Assembly (NCBI RefSeq): GCF_949987535.1
Contig: NC_080081.1
Coordinates: forward strand, 62,951,603 to 63,015,602
Length of the DNA stretch: 64,000 bases
From: Balaenoptera acutorostrata
Taxonomy: Eukaryota; Chordata; Mammalia; Artiodactyla; Balaenopteridae
Direction: 5' to 3'
The notes below the pieces were generated by a model, which was not told the DNA's origin, made no database searches, and saw only the letters and a program-made list of their open reading frames with translations. Positions 14,594 to 27,808 of the stretch are shown piece by piece. The translations under genes and the position numbers were made by a program. Within the stretch, counting starts at the first letter, position 1, and every line of letters begins with the position of its first letter.

Positions 14594-14752
14594 CTTTTTT
14601 GTTTTTTAAATCATCTTAACCTTTCTTTTTCTTTTTTTTTTCTGACTGCACAGCACAGCATGTGGGATCTTAGTTCCCCAATCAGGGATTGGACCTGTGC
14701 CCCCTGCAGTGGAAGCGCAGAGTGTTAACCACTGGACCACCAGGGAAGTCCC
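14594..14752 (-). mobile_element. CHR-type SINE, short form, antisense
   Basis: T-rich start, then GCATGTGGGATCTTAGTTCC, GTGCCCCCTGCAGTGGAAGC and ACCACTGGACCACCAGGGAA, which is the reversed tRNA-like unit without the long body. Perfect 13-bp duplication CTATCTGGCTTTT at 14581-14593 and 14753-14765. Confidence 0.95.
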
Positions 14753-15423
14753 CTATCTGGCTTTTGTAACAGCAGAATACTTCTACATTTTATGGGATTT
14801 CAACTGTTTGTAATGGCAACCTGTGCCATTTTATATAATATACAGATTAAACCAAAATTTCCTCTAAGATTTTAGTTTGTCTACAGGATTAAGTCAAAAT
14901 AAATTAGATAAAACACTAAATGATATCTAAGATTCTTTTCAATTTAAAATTTCAAGACCTTCTAGTCTTCAAAACAATATTTACAGAAGTGTTTGATTAC
15001 AATAGAAAGCTATTGATGAGATATTGATATTGAGGTTAAAATTCAGATCAAATAGAAAATTAAAACTAGAAATAGACATCTGAAGCTTACTGGCTTATCT
15101 GCATGACATCTACCTGTGTGCTATGTACAAGTAAGCATGTTTAAACAGATGCTTATGTATATGTTAATCCTTAACAGATTACCAACTTCAAATTATATCA
15201 CAGCATACTTCTTTAGTAACTACTCAAATAATTAATTTTACATTATTTTAAAATTAATGCAACTCACAAATATGAAAATCCATGCATTCACATTTTTTTT
15301 TTGCATTCACATTTTATAGTCCCAAGTGGCTCCCCACAAAATACTTATTAATTTATAGAGGAAAAACTTGGCAGATAGCATCTTGACCAAGTGGCAAAGG
15401 TTATCATCCAGAGAAAAAGAAGA

Positions 15424-15770
15424 GGGCTTCCCTGGTGGCGCAGTGGTTAAGAATCTGCCCGCTAATGCAGGGGACACGGGTTCAAGCCCTGGTCCGGGAA
15501 GATCCCACATGCCGCGGAGCAACTAAGCCCGTGCGCCACAACTACTGAGCCTGCACTCTAGAGCCCGCGAGCCACAACTGTTAAGCCCGCGTGCTACAAC
15601 TACTGAAGCCCGTGCGCCTAGAGCCCATGCTCCACAACAAGAGAAGCCACCGCAACGAGAAGCTTGCGCACCGCAACAAAGAGTAGCTCCCGCTCGCCGC
15701 AACTAGAGAAAGCCCGCGCGCAGCAACAAAGACCCAATGCAGCCAAAAAATAAATAAATAAATAAATAAA
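15424..15770 (+). mobile_element. CHR-type SINE, long form
   Basis: Complete head with A box (TGGCGCAGTGGTTAAGA) and B box (GGTTCAAGCCC), full body and (AAAT)n tail. Low divergence from other copies in the window. Confidence 0.95.
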
Positions 15771-15815
15771 ATTTTTTTAAAATGGTGACATTAAAAAAAA
15801 AAAAGAGTAAAGGAA

Positions 15816-16011
15816 GAATCTGTATAACACAGGGAACTCTACTCAATACCCTGTAATGGCCTATATGGGAAAGAATCTAAAAGAGTGGATATATGTATAT
15901 GTATAGCTGATTCACTTTGCTGTACACCTGAAACTAACACAACATTGTAAATCAACTACAGTCCAATAAAAATTAAAAAGAAAAAAAATTTCAAATACAT
16001 TAAAAAAAAAA
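15816..16011 (+). mobile_element. L1 3' end, short truncated insertion
   Basis: Sense 3'UTR: CTCAATACCCTGTAATGGCC, AGCTGATTCACTTTGCTGTA, and AACATTGTAAATCAACTACA before an A-rich tail. AGAGTAAAGGAA repeats at 15804-15815 and 16012-16023, and the match extends leftwards through an A run. Confidence 0.88.
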
Positions 16012-16479
16012 AGAGTAAAGGAAAAATCAACATGGTATGCCTTCTGGTCTGATGTACTAAGAAAACAATATCACCTTGGTGGTACTCCTGACCAAAATAA
16101 TAACAATAATAGTAGTGGTAGTAGTAGTAATAACAACCACCTGAGAAAAGTCAGACAAACCCAAATCTGCCATTCTATTAAAAAACCAGTCTGTACTCTT
16201 CAAATACACTGTCATAAAAGATAAAGACTGAAGAACTACTGGATCGAACGAGACTTAAGAAACATGACAACTAACTGCAATGTCTAATCCTGGACTGGAT
16301 CTTGGGTTTATAAAGGACATTATTGGGAAAAACTAGCAAACTATGAGTGGGGGCCTAAGGATTGGATAGTAGAAATTTATCTATGTGAACTTGACAAACA
16401 CACTGTGGTTACGTTGAAAGGTGTATGAACTGATGTATTAACGATGTATTAGGGGTGTAAGGGGGCACCACGCCACTAT

Positions 16480-16498
16480 ATATATATGTGTGTGTGTG

Positions 16499-16583
<85 letters not shown>
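16480..16583 (+). repeat. (TG)n-(TA)n-(CA)n compound microsatellite
   Basis: A TG run at about 16489-16499, TA runs to about 16537, then CA runs to about 16580. The TG and CA blocks are reverse complements around a TA centre, so the tract can fold on itself. Confidence 0.95.
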
Positions 16584-16585
<2 letters not shown>

Positions 16586-16663
16586 CAGAGAGAAAGTGAG
16601 AATAAGGCAAATATGGGAAAATGCTAAGAATCAAGGAAGCTGGGTGCTGAGTGATGGGTGTAC

Positions 16664-16975
16664 TTTTTTTTTTTTAATTATTTATTTTTGGCTGCATTGG
16701 GTCTTTGTTGCTGTGTGCGGGCTTTCTCTAGTTGTGTCGAGCGGAGGCTACTCTTCATTGCAGTGGGTGGGCTTCTCATTGCAGTGGCTTCTCTTGTTGC
16801 GGAGCACGGGCTCTAGGTGCACGGGCTTCAGTAGTTGTAGCACACAGGCTCAGTAGCTGTGGCGCACGGGCTTAGTTGCTCCGCGGCATGTGGGATCTTC
16901 CCGGACCAGGGCTTGAACCTGTATCCCCTGCACTGGCAGGCAGATTCTTAACCACTGCGCCACCAGGTAAGTCCC
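16664..16975 (-). mobile_element. CHR-type SINE, long form, antisense
   Basis: Poly-T start, reversed body, and head reversed at the right end (CCACTGCGCCACCAGGTAAG). It faces the copy at 15424-15770. Confidence 0.93.
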
Positions 16976-17039
16976 TTAAATTCCTATTTTTTTATTCTCT
17001 ACTTGCAATAAACTTCTCTTGTAAAGTAACACTTCAACT

Positions 17040-17905
17040 GTATTGCACAGGTTCTGACATGTAGCATCTTCCTATTGTTCATACCTTGGTATTAACTAAT
17101 TTCCATTAGGATTTCTTGATGCCCAAGGTATTTAGAAGTGCTTACTTTTTTCCCACAATTACAAGGTTTTTGTAACTATCTCATTCACTGATTTCTCATT
17201 TAATTGTTTTGTGATCAGAGAACAAAGTCTGAACAACACTGAAATTAGCTGACATTTACTTTATACCAGAGTTTCCAGAACTTTCTCAGTCTATCTGCCT
17301 CAGTGTAGGCCAAAGGAAGTACCCCACAGTTTCCTTTGTTAGGTGGTTAGGTCCAAACAACTCAATAGTAATTTGGGGGGAAAAACATAGAAGTTAAAAG
17401 AAAATAATTTTATTTCACTCAGACAAAATATGTGATTGAAAAAAACACAGTGCAATCTAATGTTTAAATTGTGAACTATTTCAAGATCTAATGATTCTGT
17501 GGTATCTGAAATGTTAAGTGTCACTATGTTTCTCACAAAAATTTAGAATACCCCAAGGTATTCCTCTGATTCACTATGGGGCCCCATGGTACCTCACTGC
17601 ACAGGGTAGCAACTATGGCTTTATACTATCACAAAACCAATTTTCAAATATGCATGGGGTTTATATGTGTTTATTAGATAATAGTCACATATTAAGCTAT
17701 TTACCCTTTCTATCTCCTGTTAACTAGTGTGTTTACTGTTGACAAAAGTTCTCCCACAATGATTATGTCTTTGACAAATTTCTGCTTGTAGTTTTGTCAA
17801 TTTTGGCTTACATATATTTGGGCATACACAAGTTTAGTATTATTATACCATCTTAGTAAGTTGTTTCTTTTATCAAAAATTAAGTAACAACCTTCATATT
17901 TGAAC
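17040..17905 (-). mobile_element. Old L1 pieces, antisense, heavily diverged
   Basis: TAATTGTTTTGTGATCAGAG near 17201 and TTCTCCCACAATGATTATG near 17750 resemble the reversed endonuclease region of ORF2. The middle (about 17240-17730) is of another, unidentified origin. Confidence 0.45.
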
Positions 17906-18639
17906 TGAAAACATCCTAACACAGTCCATTTTGGGCACCCTAGGGCACGAAAGTCATACTTCACTCTCAGCAAAAAAATACGTACAACCCAAGTTAAGAT
18001 AATCAGTCTCTGGGCAGGTTTCTGGTGATGTGATTAACCATTAAAGGAGGCGTCACCAAAACCAGTAACTTAAACTGTCCTTTTGCTTGTCACCTAGAGA
18101 TTTTTACCCTCTTAGAGATTGTACTATAAATTCAGCACCTATAAAAGGTATCTTTTTCTTTTGTCAAGTGGGAGGGGACCTCAGAGGATATGGAAACTGG
18201 CTTAGTTTCAACACCTACCTTATCTCCAAACACATACACACAGATTACATCCATTTTAAAGTTCCTTTAGAAATCCATTATTAATCTATTATCCCATGTA
18301 TGTATTTAATACTTTTTAGATCTTCTGTTTTCTGACATTTGGTTGAACCACATGGAATTGCCACTTTGTAGATCAAAAAGCTTAATTACAGGCAATTTCT
18401 TATGACTTGACCTAATATTTTTTGACTTAAATTCTGTTATTAATCTCTATATAAAGTTCTTCTTTTTCATTCCATCTTGAAAAAGTAGTTTGCAATCCCA
18501 TACCTAAATATATGGAACAAGTCAGCAGTCACTTCTTACATATGTGATGAAGGACAGATAATTATTTACGAGCCACACTTCAAACTTAAGTAAGTAATTA
18601 AATTTGTTTTTACCCAGCAATACCCTCATTGTTTTAAAT

Positions 18640-18800
18640 CTTTATCTAGTGCTAGTCCTGTAAAACTTAAATCTTTATTTTACAGATGAATAAATGGGGA
18701 CACAGAGAACCTGGCTAAACTAAATTATATACCTGGGAAATATCAGTAAAGATTTGAACCCAGAGACTGCAGAGCTGAGACTGTGGTGGCTACAGAGACT
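18640..18800 (-). mobile_element. MIR fragment, antisense
   Basis: Plus strand shows TATTTTACAGATGAATAAAT, GGGGACACAGAGAACCTGGC and ATTTGAACCCAGAGACTGCA, the usual reversed MIR order. Confidence 0.75.
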
Positions 18801-19199
18801 GTTTCTTAAAATATATTCTACTGCTTGCTTTTTTTAAGATGTAGTCCAACTCTGGTTGCATCTAAATGCTTCTATAGAGGTAGAAAAAAAATGCTCACAA
18901 GATAGATCTTCCCCTCAATATAAACATTTACGAAGTGACACTACTGCTGGGTGGTTACATGAATATTCACCCAGGAGTTTTATATATTATGTTTACATTT
19001 TGGGCACTCTGCTCAGTGTGTTATACCTCAACTGAAAATTGGAGGAAAAAAAAAACCAAAAAAACCAACATTACTTGTTCATCAATCAGGTAAAAATCTG
19101 ACAACCTAACACAAATTATTGTTCCTGCAGAATCACTTAACTGATCTTAACAAATGGCTGCTTTTCTTCTTTTCAAATGGATTCTAATTTACTAATTCA

Positions 19200-21355
19200 G
19201 GGTTTTTTAATTAAAACTTCTATTTAGATAACTGTAAATCTGCATGCAGTTGTAAGAAATATTGCAGAAATCCCTCGTACACTTTGCCCAGGTTTCCCCA
19301 ACGGTAACACTTTGCAAAACTATAGTAAAACGTCACAACCAGGACACTGACATTGATACAATCCACTGATTTCATTCAGATTTTCTGTCTTACTTGCATT
19401 CACTGTATGTGTGTTTATGTGTATTTAGTTCTATACAATTTTATCACCTGTATATGTTCTTGTATCCACCGTTATAGTCAAGATACTGAACAGTTCCAAA
19501 ACCAGAAAATGCCCTCTCACCTCCCGGCCCCTACCAACCCCCAATAACCACTCATCTGTCCTCCATCTCCAAAATTTTATCATTTCAAAAATATTCTATG
19601 AATGGAATCATACAGTATATAATCTTTTTGTGATGGGCTTTTTTTGCCCAGCATAATTCTCTAGAAGTTCATGCAAGCTGCTGCTTCTATCAGTAGTTTG
19701 CATGTTTTCCAGAGTGTCTGTACCATTTTACATTCCCACCAGCAATGTATGAGTGATCCAGTTTCTCTGTATCCCCACCAGCATCTGGTATTATCACTAT
19801 ATTTTTATTTTAGCCACTCTGATACAGGCTTTTAGTTTGTCTTAGTCCGTATTTCCCTGATGGCTAATGATGCATTAATCATCAGCAGCAGCAGCATGAT
19901 TGCTGTTGGTATATCTCCTTTAATGAAATGTCTCTTCATATCTTTTGCCCATTTTCTAATTGGACTGTCTGGGGGTTTTTTTTACTACTGAGCTTTAAGA
20001 GTTCATTTCATATGCTAGATACCAGTCCTGTAATGGATATGCGGTTTTCTTCCAGTCTCTAGCTTGTATTTTCATCCTATTCACATGGGCTTTCACAGAG
20101 CAAAATTTTTAAATTTGTTAACATCCGATTTTCCTTTTATGGATTATGATTTTGTGGTCAAGTATAAGAACTCTTTGCCTGGTTCTAGATCCTGATGATT
20201 TTCCTCCAATTTTTTGTTTCTAAAAGCTTTATGCTTTACTTTTACACCTAGGATCCATTTTGTGTTTTTGTATAAGGTGTGAGATTTAGGTTGAGGTTCT
20301 TTTTCTTTTCTTTTTGCCTATGGATGTCCAATTGTTCTAGTACTGTACCATTTGTTTAAAATGCTATCCTTCGTCCATTAAATTAGTTTTGCACCTCTGC
20401 CAAAAATTAGTTAGGTGTTTTTGTACGGGTTGATCTCTGGGCTCTATCTCTGTTCCACTGATGTCTATCCTTCTGCCAATACCACACAGTATTCATTACT
20501 GTAGCTATTCTATTAGCCTTAATATTGGGTAGAGCAACTGCTCCTATTTTACTCTTTATCAGGATTATTTTAGCTCCTCTAGAGCTTGTGCCTTTCCATG
20601 TACGTTTTAGAATAAGCTTGTCTATGTCTACAAAAAAACCTTGGAGAGAGTTTGATAACAACAGATAAATTTGAGAACAGGGATCTTTACTAAGTCAATG
20701 ACCACAGTATATGCCTCTCCATTTACTTAAGTCTTATTTGATTTCTTTCATCAGCATTTTATAATATTCAGCATACAGATCCTATACATGTTTTCTTAAT
20801 GTATATCAAGGTATTTTATGTTCTTTGGAGTGCTAATAAATGGCACTGTGCTTTTAATTTTGGTTTCTGCAAGCTCACTGTTAGCACATATAGGTGATTA
20901 ACTTTTATGTGTGATCTTGTTCTCTGTGACCTTGCCAAACTCACTTATTAGTTCTAGAAACCTTTTTGTAGATTCTTCAGCATTTTTTACATAGATAATC
21001 ATGTCATCTAGAAATAGGGAGAGTTTTATTTCTTCTGTTCCAAATTATGTCTTTTATTTCTTTTTCTTGACTTACAGCACTGGCTAGAACTTCCAGCACT
21101 ACAATAAATAAGAGTGGTGAGAATGGACATCCATGTCTTGTTCCCAGATCTTAGGGGGAAAGCATTTAGTCTTTCACCATTAAGTATGATGTTAGCTATG
21201 GGTTTTTTTGTAGATGCTGTTTATCAAGTCCAGGTAATCCCCTTCTACATCTAATTTGTTGAGTTTTATCAGGAATGAGGTGTCAAATGCTTTTTCAGCA
21301 TCAATTGATATGACCATATGACGCTTCCTCTTTAGCTTGTTAATATGGGGGATTT
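19200..21355 (-). mobile_element. Old L1 (L1M-type), antisense, ORF2 plus 3'UTR
   Basis: The left part carries a reversed L1M 3'UTR (CTTTGCCCAGGTTTCCCC, GTCACAACCAGGACACTGAC). From about 19700 it reads as reversed ORF2, ending with the reverse-transcriptase core near 21090-21350. A minus-strand open piece at 20407-20661 keeps an ORF2-like GAVALPNIKANRIATVMNTV segment. Many stops; a fossil. Confidence 0.88.
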
Positions 21356-21639
21356 AGGCTATTTTAAAAAGGAGATATTTTACTTAAGTCAGACAACTAA
21401 AACAAGTACTGGATCTGATCAGTCCAATGGGCATTTTGGTGGTGTTTTTCTTTATGTAAGAACTCAACCTGCCCCGATCCCAGATCCAATGATAGTAAAG
21501 TACTATGGCATATCTGACTGATCAATCACCAAGAGAAGATTATATCAAGTTTAATACAATGTGCCAAAGTTATAAATGCCAGTGACAGGTTTTGGATCAA
21601 TTTTCAATTTATAAGGCATTATTCACTTAAACATTTACA

Positions 21640-21760
21640 CTGAGAGGCATTATAGCATAATGGTTAAAAGCTCAGCTCTGCCATTTTTCAGCTGTGTGAC
21701 TTTACACAAGTTATTTAATTCCTATGTAACTCTGTTTACAACATGATATAAAACAGAAAT
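21640..21760 (+). mobile_element. MIR fragment
   Basis: AGCATAATGGTTAAAAGCTC, CAGCTGTGTGACTTTACACA and AGTTATTTAATTCCTATG follow the MIR order. Confidence 0.78.
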
Positions 21761-23194
21761 ACAGACTTCTGTGTAAATGTTGATGCATAAGGGCCTAATT
21801 AAATAAGAAAGCAAGAGATCAAGGAGACAAAAGAAAACAAAAGAGTTCAAACAAAGAGAGTCTGAGGCCAGTAAAGCACTACATATTAATAACTAGATTT
21901 CACCCTCAATTTTTATAGATCAGTATCAGTGTTATTCAAAGTATGGTCACTGGCTAAACGTTCTCGAACTATTTGTTGTAGGTTTGCTACAAGATAAGGA
22001 ACTTGTGCTAGTAATCAACTGTGAAAATGAACACACCATTTAGTCCCATTATTCATTCATTTAGGCAGAAAGACTTTCATGGTAAAGGAAGCAGTGTCTT
22101 GTTTAACATTTTGACACAAGCTCCCTGACTTGTCACAGATCAGTGCTTCTGAGCACTGTTCTATATCTAAAGTGTTTTTCTTAAAGCTTCAATAAATGAT
22201 TTAAATTTAAGTAAAAATTTAAGATATCATAATTCAATTAAATTCTTGAACATGAGCATGTAATGAGTACCAACTACATGTCCAGAATTTGGGCATTTTG
22301 GGATGGGCTAGGAGAGAGACCTGGGAGTACTGGGGTTGGGGGGTCGGGGCTGGGTGGGGGAGTGTGGTTACTACCTTCACTTTAGAAGCTTACCATCTAA
22401 CAGAAGTGTGTAGAGCTCATCCAAGAAACTGGGAACTAGCTCTCTTTCTTGTATTTTCAAGAATCTCAATGTCAGTAATAACAATGCTGTGACCGTCTCC
22501 TCAATGGAGCAATAGAGACAGCAAGGCTGAAATCAGAGGCAGACACTCTGACCATAAAGAGTGGAGGAATCTTCTTTTGAAGGGCTCTACACACCTCTGG
22601 AGAATTATATCAAAATCAAGTAAGCTTTGAAGTATAGGCTTTGTTTCAGGAAAGGGTCACTTTCTGCTGCTTACTTAGGGAATTCTGAAATGTGAAATAA
22701 GGAACTGCTTGAGATTTCTTCAGTTAATTTCATTTTGATCCTCCTACAAGGATTTTTCAGGAATTAATCATAGTAATTGGAAAGGAAATAATGTTATCCA
22801 GAAGGAAAAAAAAGAAGAGATAAGAAAGCTGTCTCTAAAGAAACCAAGGTGAGTATTTAAAAAGATGTACTCTGATAAGCAAGAAATTTTAATTCTATAA
22901 ATTAAATACAGAGGGCAGCACAACTATAAAAGGAACAAATCACCAAATATAAATATAAGTGAATAGCTTAGATTTATAAGCATATCAGAAGGGCAAAAAT
23001 GCTTAAAACAGGAGAGGATTCTGAGTAATACTAAGACCAATACAAAAGTCTCAGAATTGTATTCCAAGCATGAAAAGTTAAGGGAAAGTGAAGGTTCACA
23101 TCTGGGGAGAGCTGGTGTAATGTGAAGAGATAACAATAAATGAATAATTACTTAATTCCAATTTTATTCCTATCAGCTCTATTACAGAGAATGA
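21761..23194. other. Intron 2 stretch without classified content
   Basis: A segment at about 21920-22165 begins CAGTGTTATTCAAAGTA and ends TTCTGAGCACTGTTCT, which could be worn ends of a DNA transposon; I cannot name a family. A G-rich patch lies at 22300-22360. No supported gene. Confidence 0.4.
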
Positions 23195-23495
23195 TCTTTA
23201 CATGATGAATGAGAAACCAGATACAAAAGGATACACACCATTCTATTTATATAAAGTTCAAAATATGCAAAATATGTAAAATAATCTATAATGTTAGAAA
23301 TCAGGATAATGGTTGCCTTTGGGGGAAAGCAGAAACTGTGAAGGGGCCTTGGGATACAGGTAGTGTTTCTTTCTTGATCTAGGAGCTGGTTACACAGATA
23401 TGTTCACTTTGTGAAAATTCATCAAGCTGTACACTTAAGTTGTGTTGACTTTTCTGTAGGTGTGTTATATGTTAATAAAAAGTTAAAAAGAAAAG
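23195..23495 (+). mobile_element. Old L1M 3' end
   Basis: Sense 3'UTR order: GAAACCAGATACAAAAGG, CATTCTATTTATATAAAGTT, TGGTTGCCTTTGGGG, GGAGCTGGTTACACAGATAT, CATCAAGCTGTACACTTAAG, ending at TATGTTAATAAAAAGTTAAA. Confidence 0.85.
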
Positions 23496-24279
23496 AAAAA
23501 GAAGCTAAGTCCAAAGTGTTACGACTGGCAAGGAGCTCACCTTACTTTATTAAGCTAAGGCTTAGTTCACTTCTCTGGTCCAAATGACCCAAGGAGCTGA
23601 AAAAACTTGCACTGATGTTAATCTGTAAGTATCCATGAAGTTAAGGAGTTGAAAGAACATGGGATTAGCAAGTATTTTTCAAATTTAATAAAAAATGGAG
23701 CAGAGGGGGTACAGGAGAATGGATCTCAGGAACTATATACTATACCAAGGAGCATAAGATCGATGCTGAGTAAAAATTAATAACACAAAGTGGGTACGAT
23801 AATACTTATTGAGTAAATAAATGCACAGGTCCATTTGATTCTAGTGACTCACTGAGAGTGTGTACTCTCAGAATCAAGACCTTCTTTCTTTCTAAAACTG
23901 AAAAGTTTCAAGATGATAATTTAATATAGGAGTTTTAGGAGTGAATTAGATCAAGAAAATCTAATCTAAGACAAACACAAAGATTTAGAAGTAAGTTTCA
24001 AATCTATTTTTTTTAATGTACATGTATATAGACAGAATTTATTATGTGCACTTTGTTAACTGGTAATTAAAATTTGCTTAAAATAAAATCTGCTTGCATG
24101 AAAACACAATCTAATGAAGGTAATTCAAAAATAATGAAAGAAAATAAAATAAATTTTAACAGCAGTTGCATTCAATTGGTAAGATATAAGATTATTCTAC
24201 TTTATTTTTTTAAAGTGTCTTTAACAAGGACATGGAACTTCTACATGAGGAAGGTGGAGGAATTCTGTCTAGCACACAG

Positions 24280-24425
24280 CCCACATAGAAAGAGGTTATT
24301 AAGAAAAAACAATAGCAACTTCATCAGATGTTGTGAGAATTTCAATGACAGTGGTAAAGTACTTCACACAGTGCTTGGTAACTCAATAAATGGAAGCTTC
24401 TATAAATGTATACCATTATAAATTA
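24280..24425 (+). mobile_element. Possible MIR 3' end
   Basis: GTACTTCACACAGTGCTTGG followed by TAACTCAATAAATGGAAGC resembles the MIR 3' terminus. The upstream half is weak. Confidence 0.45.
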
Positions 24426-24563
24426 TTTAATGATATATTTTTATGCTGTGTAGTTTTAGGGATGCCCATTAATTTGCCGTAGTATTTTCATTATTCAAGT
24501 TATACAAAATTTTAACATCAGAAAAAATCTAATTATTTTTTATTAAACACAAATCACTCTTAC

Positions 24564-24608
24564 CTTTCGCAGTTCAACTGTCACTTCATTTCTGTGTCTT
24601 CGCATTGT
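24564..24608 (-). CDS. KPNA3: KPNA3 coding exon (exon 2): start of importin-beta-binding basic region
   Basis: KPNA3 encodes importin alpha-4, the cytoplasmic adaptor that binds classical nuclear localisation signals in its armadillo groove and importin beta through its IBB domain for nuclear import. This 45-bp exon reads TMRRHRNEVTVELRK, about residues 24-38, with an AG acceptor at 24610-24609 and a GTAAGA donor. RRHRNEVTVELRK is the KPNA3 form; KPNA4 has RRQRNEVVVELRK (from memory). It is preceded by an intron that fills the rest of the window. The exon contains an in-frame ATG at its second codon, so a transcript starting inside intron 1 could in principle make a protein lacking about 24 N-terminal residues; nothing here shows that it does. 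The start codon exon was not found. Confidence 0.96.
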
Positions 24609-25238
24609 CTAAAAAGAAAAACAAAAATTTCATAAGTATCTAAATATTGATACCGCTAGTACATAAATTAAGGTCTCTGGCATTTAAGATTTAAATTTGT
24701 TTAAGATTCTATTTTTAAAGATTAAGGATTAATCAGTTTTAGACTTTAAATGATGAACTACAGGAGGTTAAAAAGCCAATACTCCTGTCCATTTTACTGG
24801 GTATCTGTTGGTTAGTTTTGTGGGGAGTGGGAGGTAGAGCTTGGCTGCCTAGGATCCATCCCCGTTTCCTAACTGCACCCAGGTTTCTATGGGGAATTAT
24901 ATGCTCTCGATAGTGTACAGTCTTGATGGAACCATCTATTAAAGCATCTCACTTTCTCCTAGCAAAAATAGGGCATGAGCTTAAACTCAGCCAGCAGAAC
25001 TCTCCCCTATAACTCTAAACCTAGAGCAAAATGGAAAGAAAAAAAAAAGCATATTAATTTCCAAAGGAAGCATTTGGACAAGGTAGTGAACCATGCCTAT
25101 ATCCTGAACTTGCTATGTTCCTAGTTACCTGGTGTCCGTAACTCATTCTTTGAACTACCTCATATTCTTCTAATAAATTATGGTTTTGCTCTTAAGTCAG
25201 CCAGAGCTGATTTTTGATGCTTGCAACTAATGTATTCT

Positions 25239-25392
25239 TTTTTTTTTTTAACTTTGGGTTTTTATTTTTATTTTATTTATTTATTTATGGCTGTGTTGGG
25301 TCTTCGTCTCTGTGCGAGGGCTTTCTCTAGTTGCGGCAAGTGGGGGCCACTCTTCATCGCGGTGCGCGGGCCTCTCATTATCGCGGCCTCTC
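25239..25392 (-). mobile_element. CHR-type SINE, 5'-truncated, antisense
   Basis: T-rich tail end and body only; the tRNA-like head is missing because the copy stops in GGCCTCTCTTG. A perfect 18-bp duplication TTGCAACTAATGTATTCT flanks it (25221-25238 and 25393-25410). Confidence 0.95.
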
Positions 25393-26995
25393 TTGCAACT
25401 AATGTATTCTATTGCAAACGATTCATGTTTAAAAAAAGTAAATGCCTCACTGTCATGGCTTTAAAATCGCATAAAAATGAAAATAAATTTGGGATAGATA
25501 TTTTGTATCAAAAGATAAAGAAGTATCCTTCTACAATTTACTAAGAGGCTCTATCAGGAATGTCTTAACAGGAATTAGTGAAATGACTAGCTATCCCTTC
25601 TCCCCTTGACATAGTGATATAATGGATTACTTTATTACACATACAAATATGATAAATGGCTACATTTTCAGAATAAAGGCTACATGTCATGGTATATTAT
25701 TATTTTAGTATACGGCTAGATGCAGTATGCTATTATTTTATTTAATGATTCTTTTGTTATGGTACCTCTGTCAAGTTTTCTTAAACTGCAGTGATAAATT
25801 AATCTCTTTGCAGGGAAAAAAATATCCCATGGAACCCAAATTACAAACTTTGTTAAATATATTGAAATATTAACCTAGATATAAACTCGTGCTTAAATAT
25901 AGATATATATTAAATATAAACAAAACTGCCTAACAAAATTCAAATTAGTTACATTTATTTAATGTGATGGAATGATGCACTGATAAAACTATTATCACTA
26001 ATAGGGTTCAACAGTACAAAGAAAGAGCCCTGAATCTAATTCTATATTTAATATGTTTCTGCATTTAGGCTTCAACACTATCAATACAGAGAATGCTTTA
26101 TGTATAAATTAATCATACAGACTGTAATAAATATTGAGCAATCAAATACCAATATTAATGAAGTGTTACTTGATCACTCTGTAAAGAAAGCTGTCTTTAT
26201 TCACTTGAAGATTAGAATTGCACCAATTGTCAAAATTTGCCTGTATAAACATCTAATCCAATTGTTACTAGAGCTGAGAAGAAAAAGTATTTTCATTGCA
26301 ATAACTACTACATTTAATTGTTTACAAATTGTTATAAGATAGTACACAATAAAAAGACCCAGGCAGCCTATCCCCTCCAAAATATGGTCAAGTTACTGCT
26401 ACACTGTAATTTCCATTAAAATACTACTTCAGCCTGGATAGAAGTGATGAGTTAACTTCTGAAGTACTCTAAATTAGGAATCCACACTTCACAGGGGGTT
26501 AGTTAGCATGTGAAGTGCCAAATCAGAGGTTAGCTCCCAATTAGTAAGTGTTTCGAATATCAACATCTGAATTTAGACATGTGTTTGTTAATTAGCATAA
26601 GAGATGTTGGAAATAATTTTATATTGCTGAACTGGAATTGTTCAAGATATATGGATTAACTAGAAATACTGTACAAGTGTCTTGATTCTTACCTGTTTGA
26701 GGTTTAAGAATCTGACAAGCCCTGCAATCTGTCTTCAGAGAAGTTTCTGAGTCTAAGCTTCCTTTTGATCCTGTGTCCCACCCCATCTTGGAGGATTCTG
26801 TCCGTTAATCCTAGTCAGATCTTTCTGGTATCTGCTTAGAGTTGAAGTTTTATTACAAGGTAGTAGAGTCTAAAAGAGCTAAACCCATAAAACAAGCTAT
26901 ATGACTTTTTGTGACTGCTTGCTAATACATGTTTGTATGGGTAGCAAATTCTGTCTAAGGCTTGTTTTATTATTTTATTATAATATAACTCACTG

Positions 26996-27145
26996 GGAAT
27001 TCCCTGGCGGTCCAGTGGTTAGGACTCAGCACTTTCACTACCAAGGGCCTAGGTTCAATCCCTGGTTGGGGAATTAAGATCCCACAAGCCACGCAGAGCG
27101 GCCAAAAAGAAAGAAAAAAAAAAAGAAAAAAGAAAAAAAATAACG
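26996..27145 (+). mobile_element. CHR-type SINE, short form
   Basis: GGAATTCCCTGGCGGTCCAG head, GGTTCAATCCCTGG B box, GATCCCACAAGCCACGCAG, then an A/AAAG tail. Duplication TAACTCACTG at 26986-26995 and 27146-27155. Confidence 0.93.
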
Positions 27146-27605
27146 TAACTCACTGATAGTAAAATTTCTAAGGAAAACCACCTATTGCCCTCACCTACCT
27201 ATATAGTTAAAGGCCTCCTATTCATCCAAAAGAACCTATGAGTGTAAATGGCCAAATGGCTTAGGTCAGTTAGCAACAGGTACTAACTACCATCTATGAT
27301 ACAAGTACCTTTGAGTTAGTCATCATTCATTCTCCTCTCTGTTTAAGTTACAGAAAAAGGCTTCTTCTTAGGGCCTCTCCTCCCTTACATTCTTCCCAAG
27401 TGATCTCATCTACTCTTATGTCTTCAATTACTGTTTGAAGACCACTCCCAAACATCTATCTTTACTCAGCTCTCTCGCCTGGGCTTCAAATCTGTAAGTA
27501 TAATATTCACTCATTTGACAAAAATTTACTAAATTCAACCAAAATGCTCCAGGGCAATATGCCTGCAACTAGGAGGCAAGTATAGCAATTACAGTCTAGT
27601 ACCGT

Positions 27606-27808
27606 GGTGAGCAAACTGCAGCCTATGGGCCAATTCTGGCAAGTTGTCTATTTTTGCAGGGCCCCACAGGAATAGTTCGTATATTTTTAAGTGGTTACAT
27701 TATAAATGATATTAAGTGTCTACATTAACTTAATTTTTGTCTCTTGGCCCACAAAGCCTACAATATTTACTCTCTCTCCTTTTAAGAAAAAGTTTGCCAG
27801 CAGCTGTT
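27606..27808 (+). mobile_element. MER5-type hAT DNA transposon remnant
   Basis: Begins GGTGAGCAAACTGCAGCCTA, has GGCCCACAAAGCCTACAATA and ends GAAAAAGTTTGCCAGCAGCT; these are worn MER5A/B ends and interior. Confidence 0.82.

Noticed and set aside
15307..15522. Many open frames reading [19 protein letters not shown] or similar
   Set aside because: They recur at about twenty places and are translations of the conserved SINE head, not genes.
24074..24421. 115-codon plus-strand frame
   Set aside because: AT-rich intronic sequence overlapping a possible MIR; no recognisable domain.
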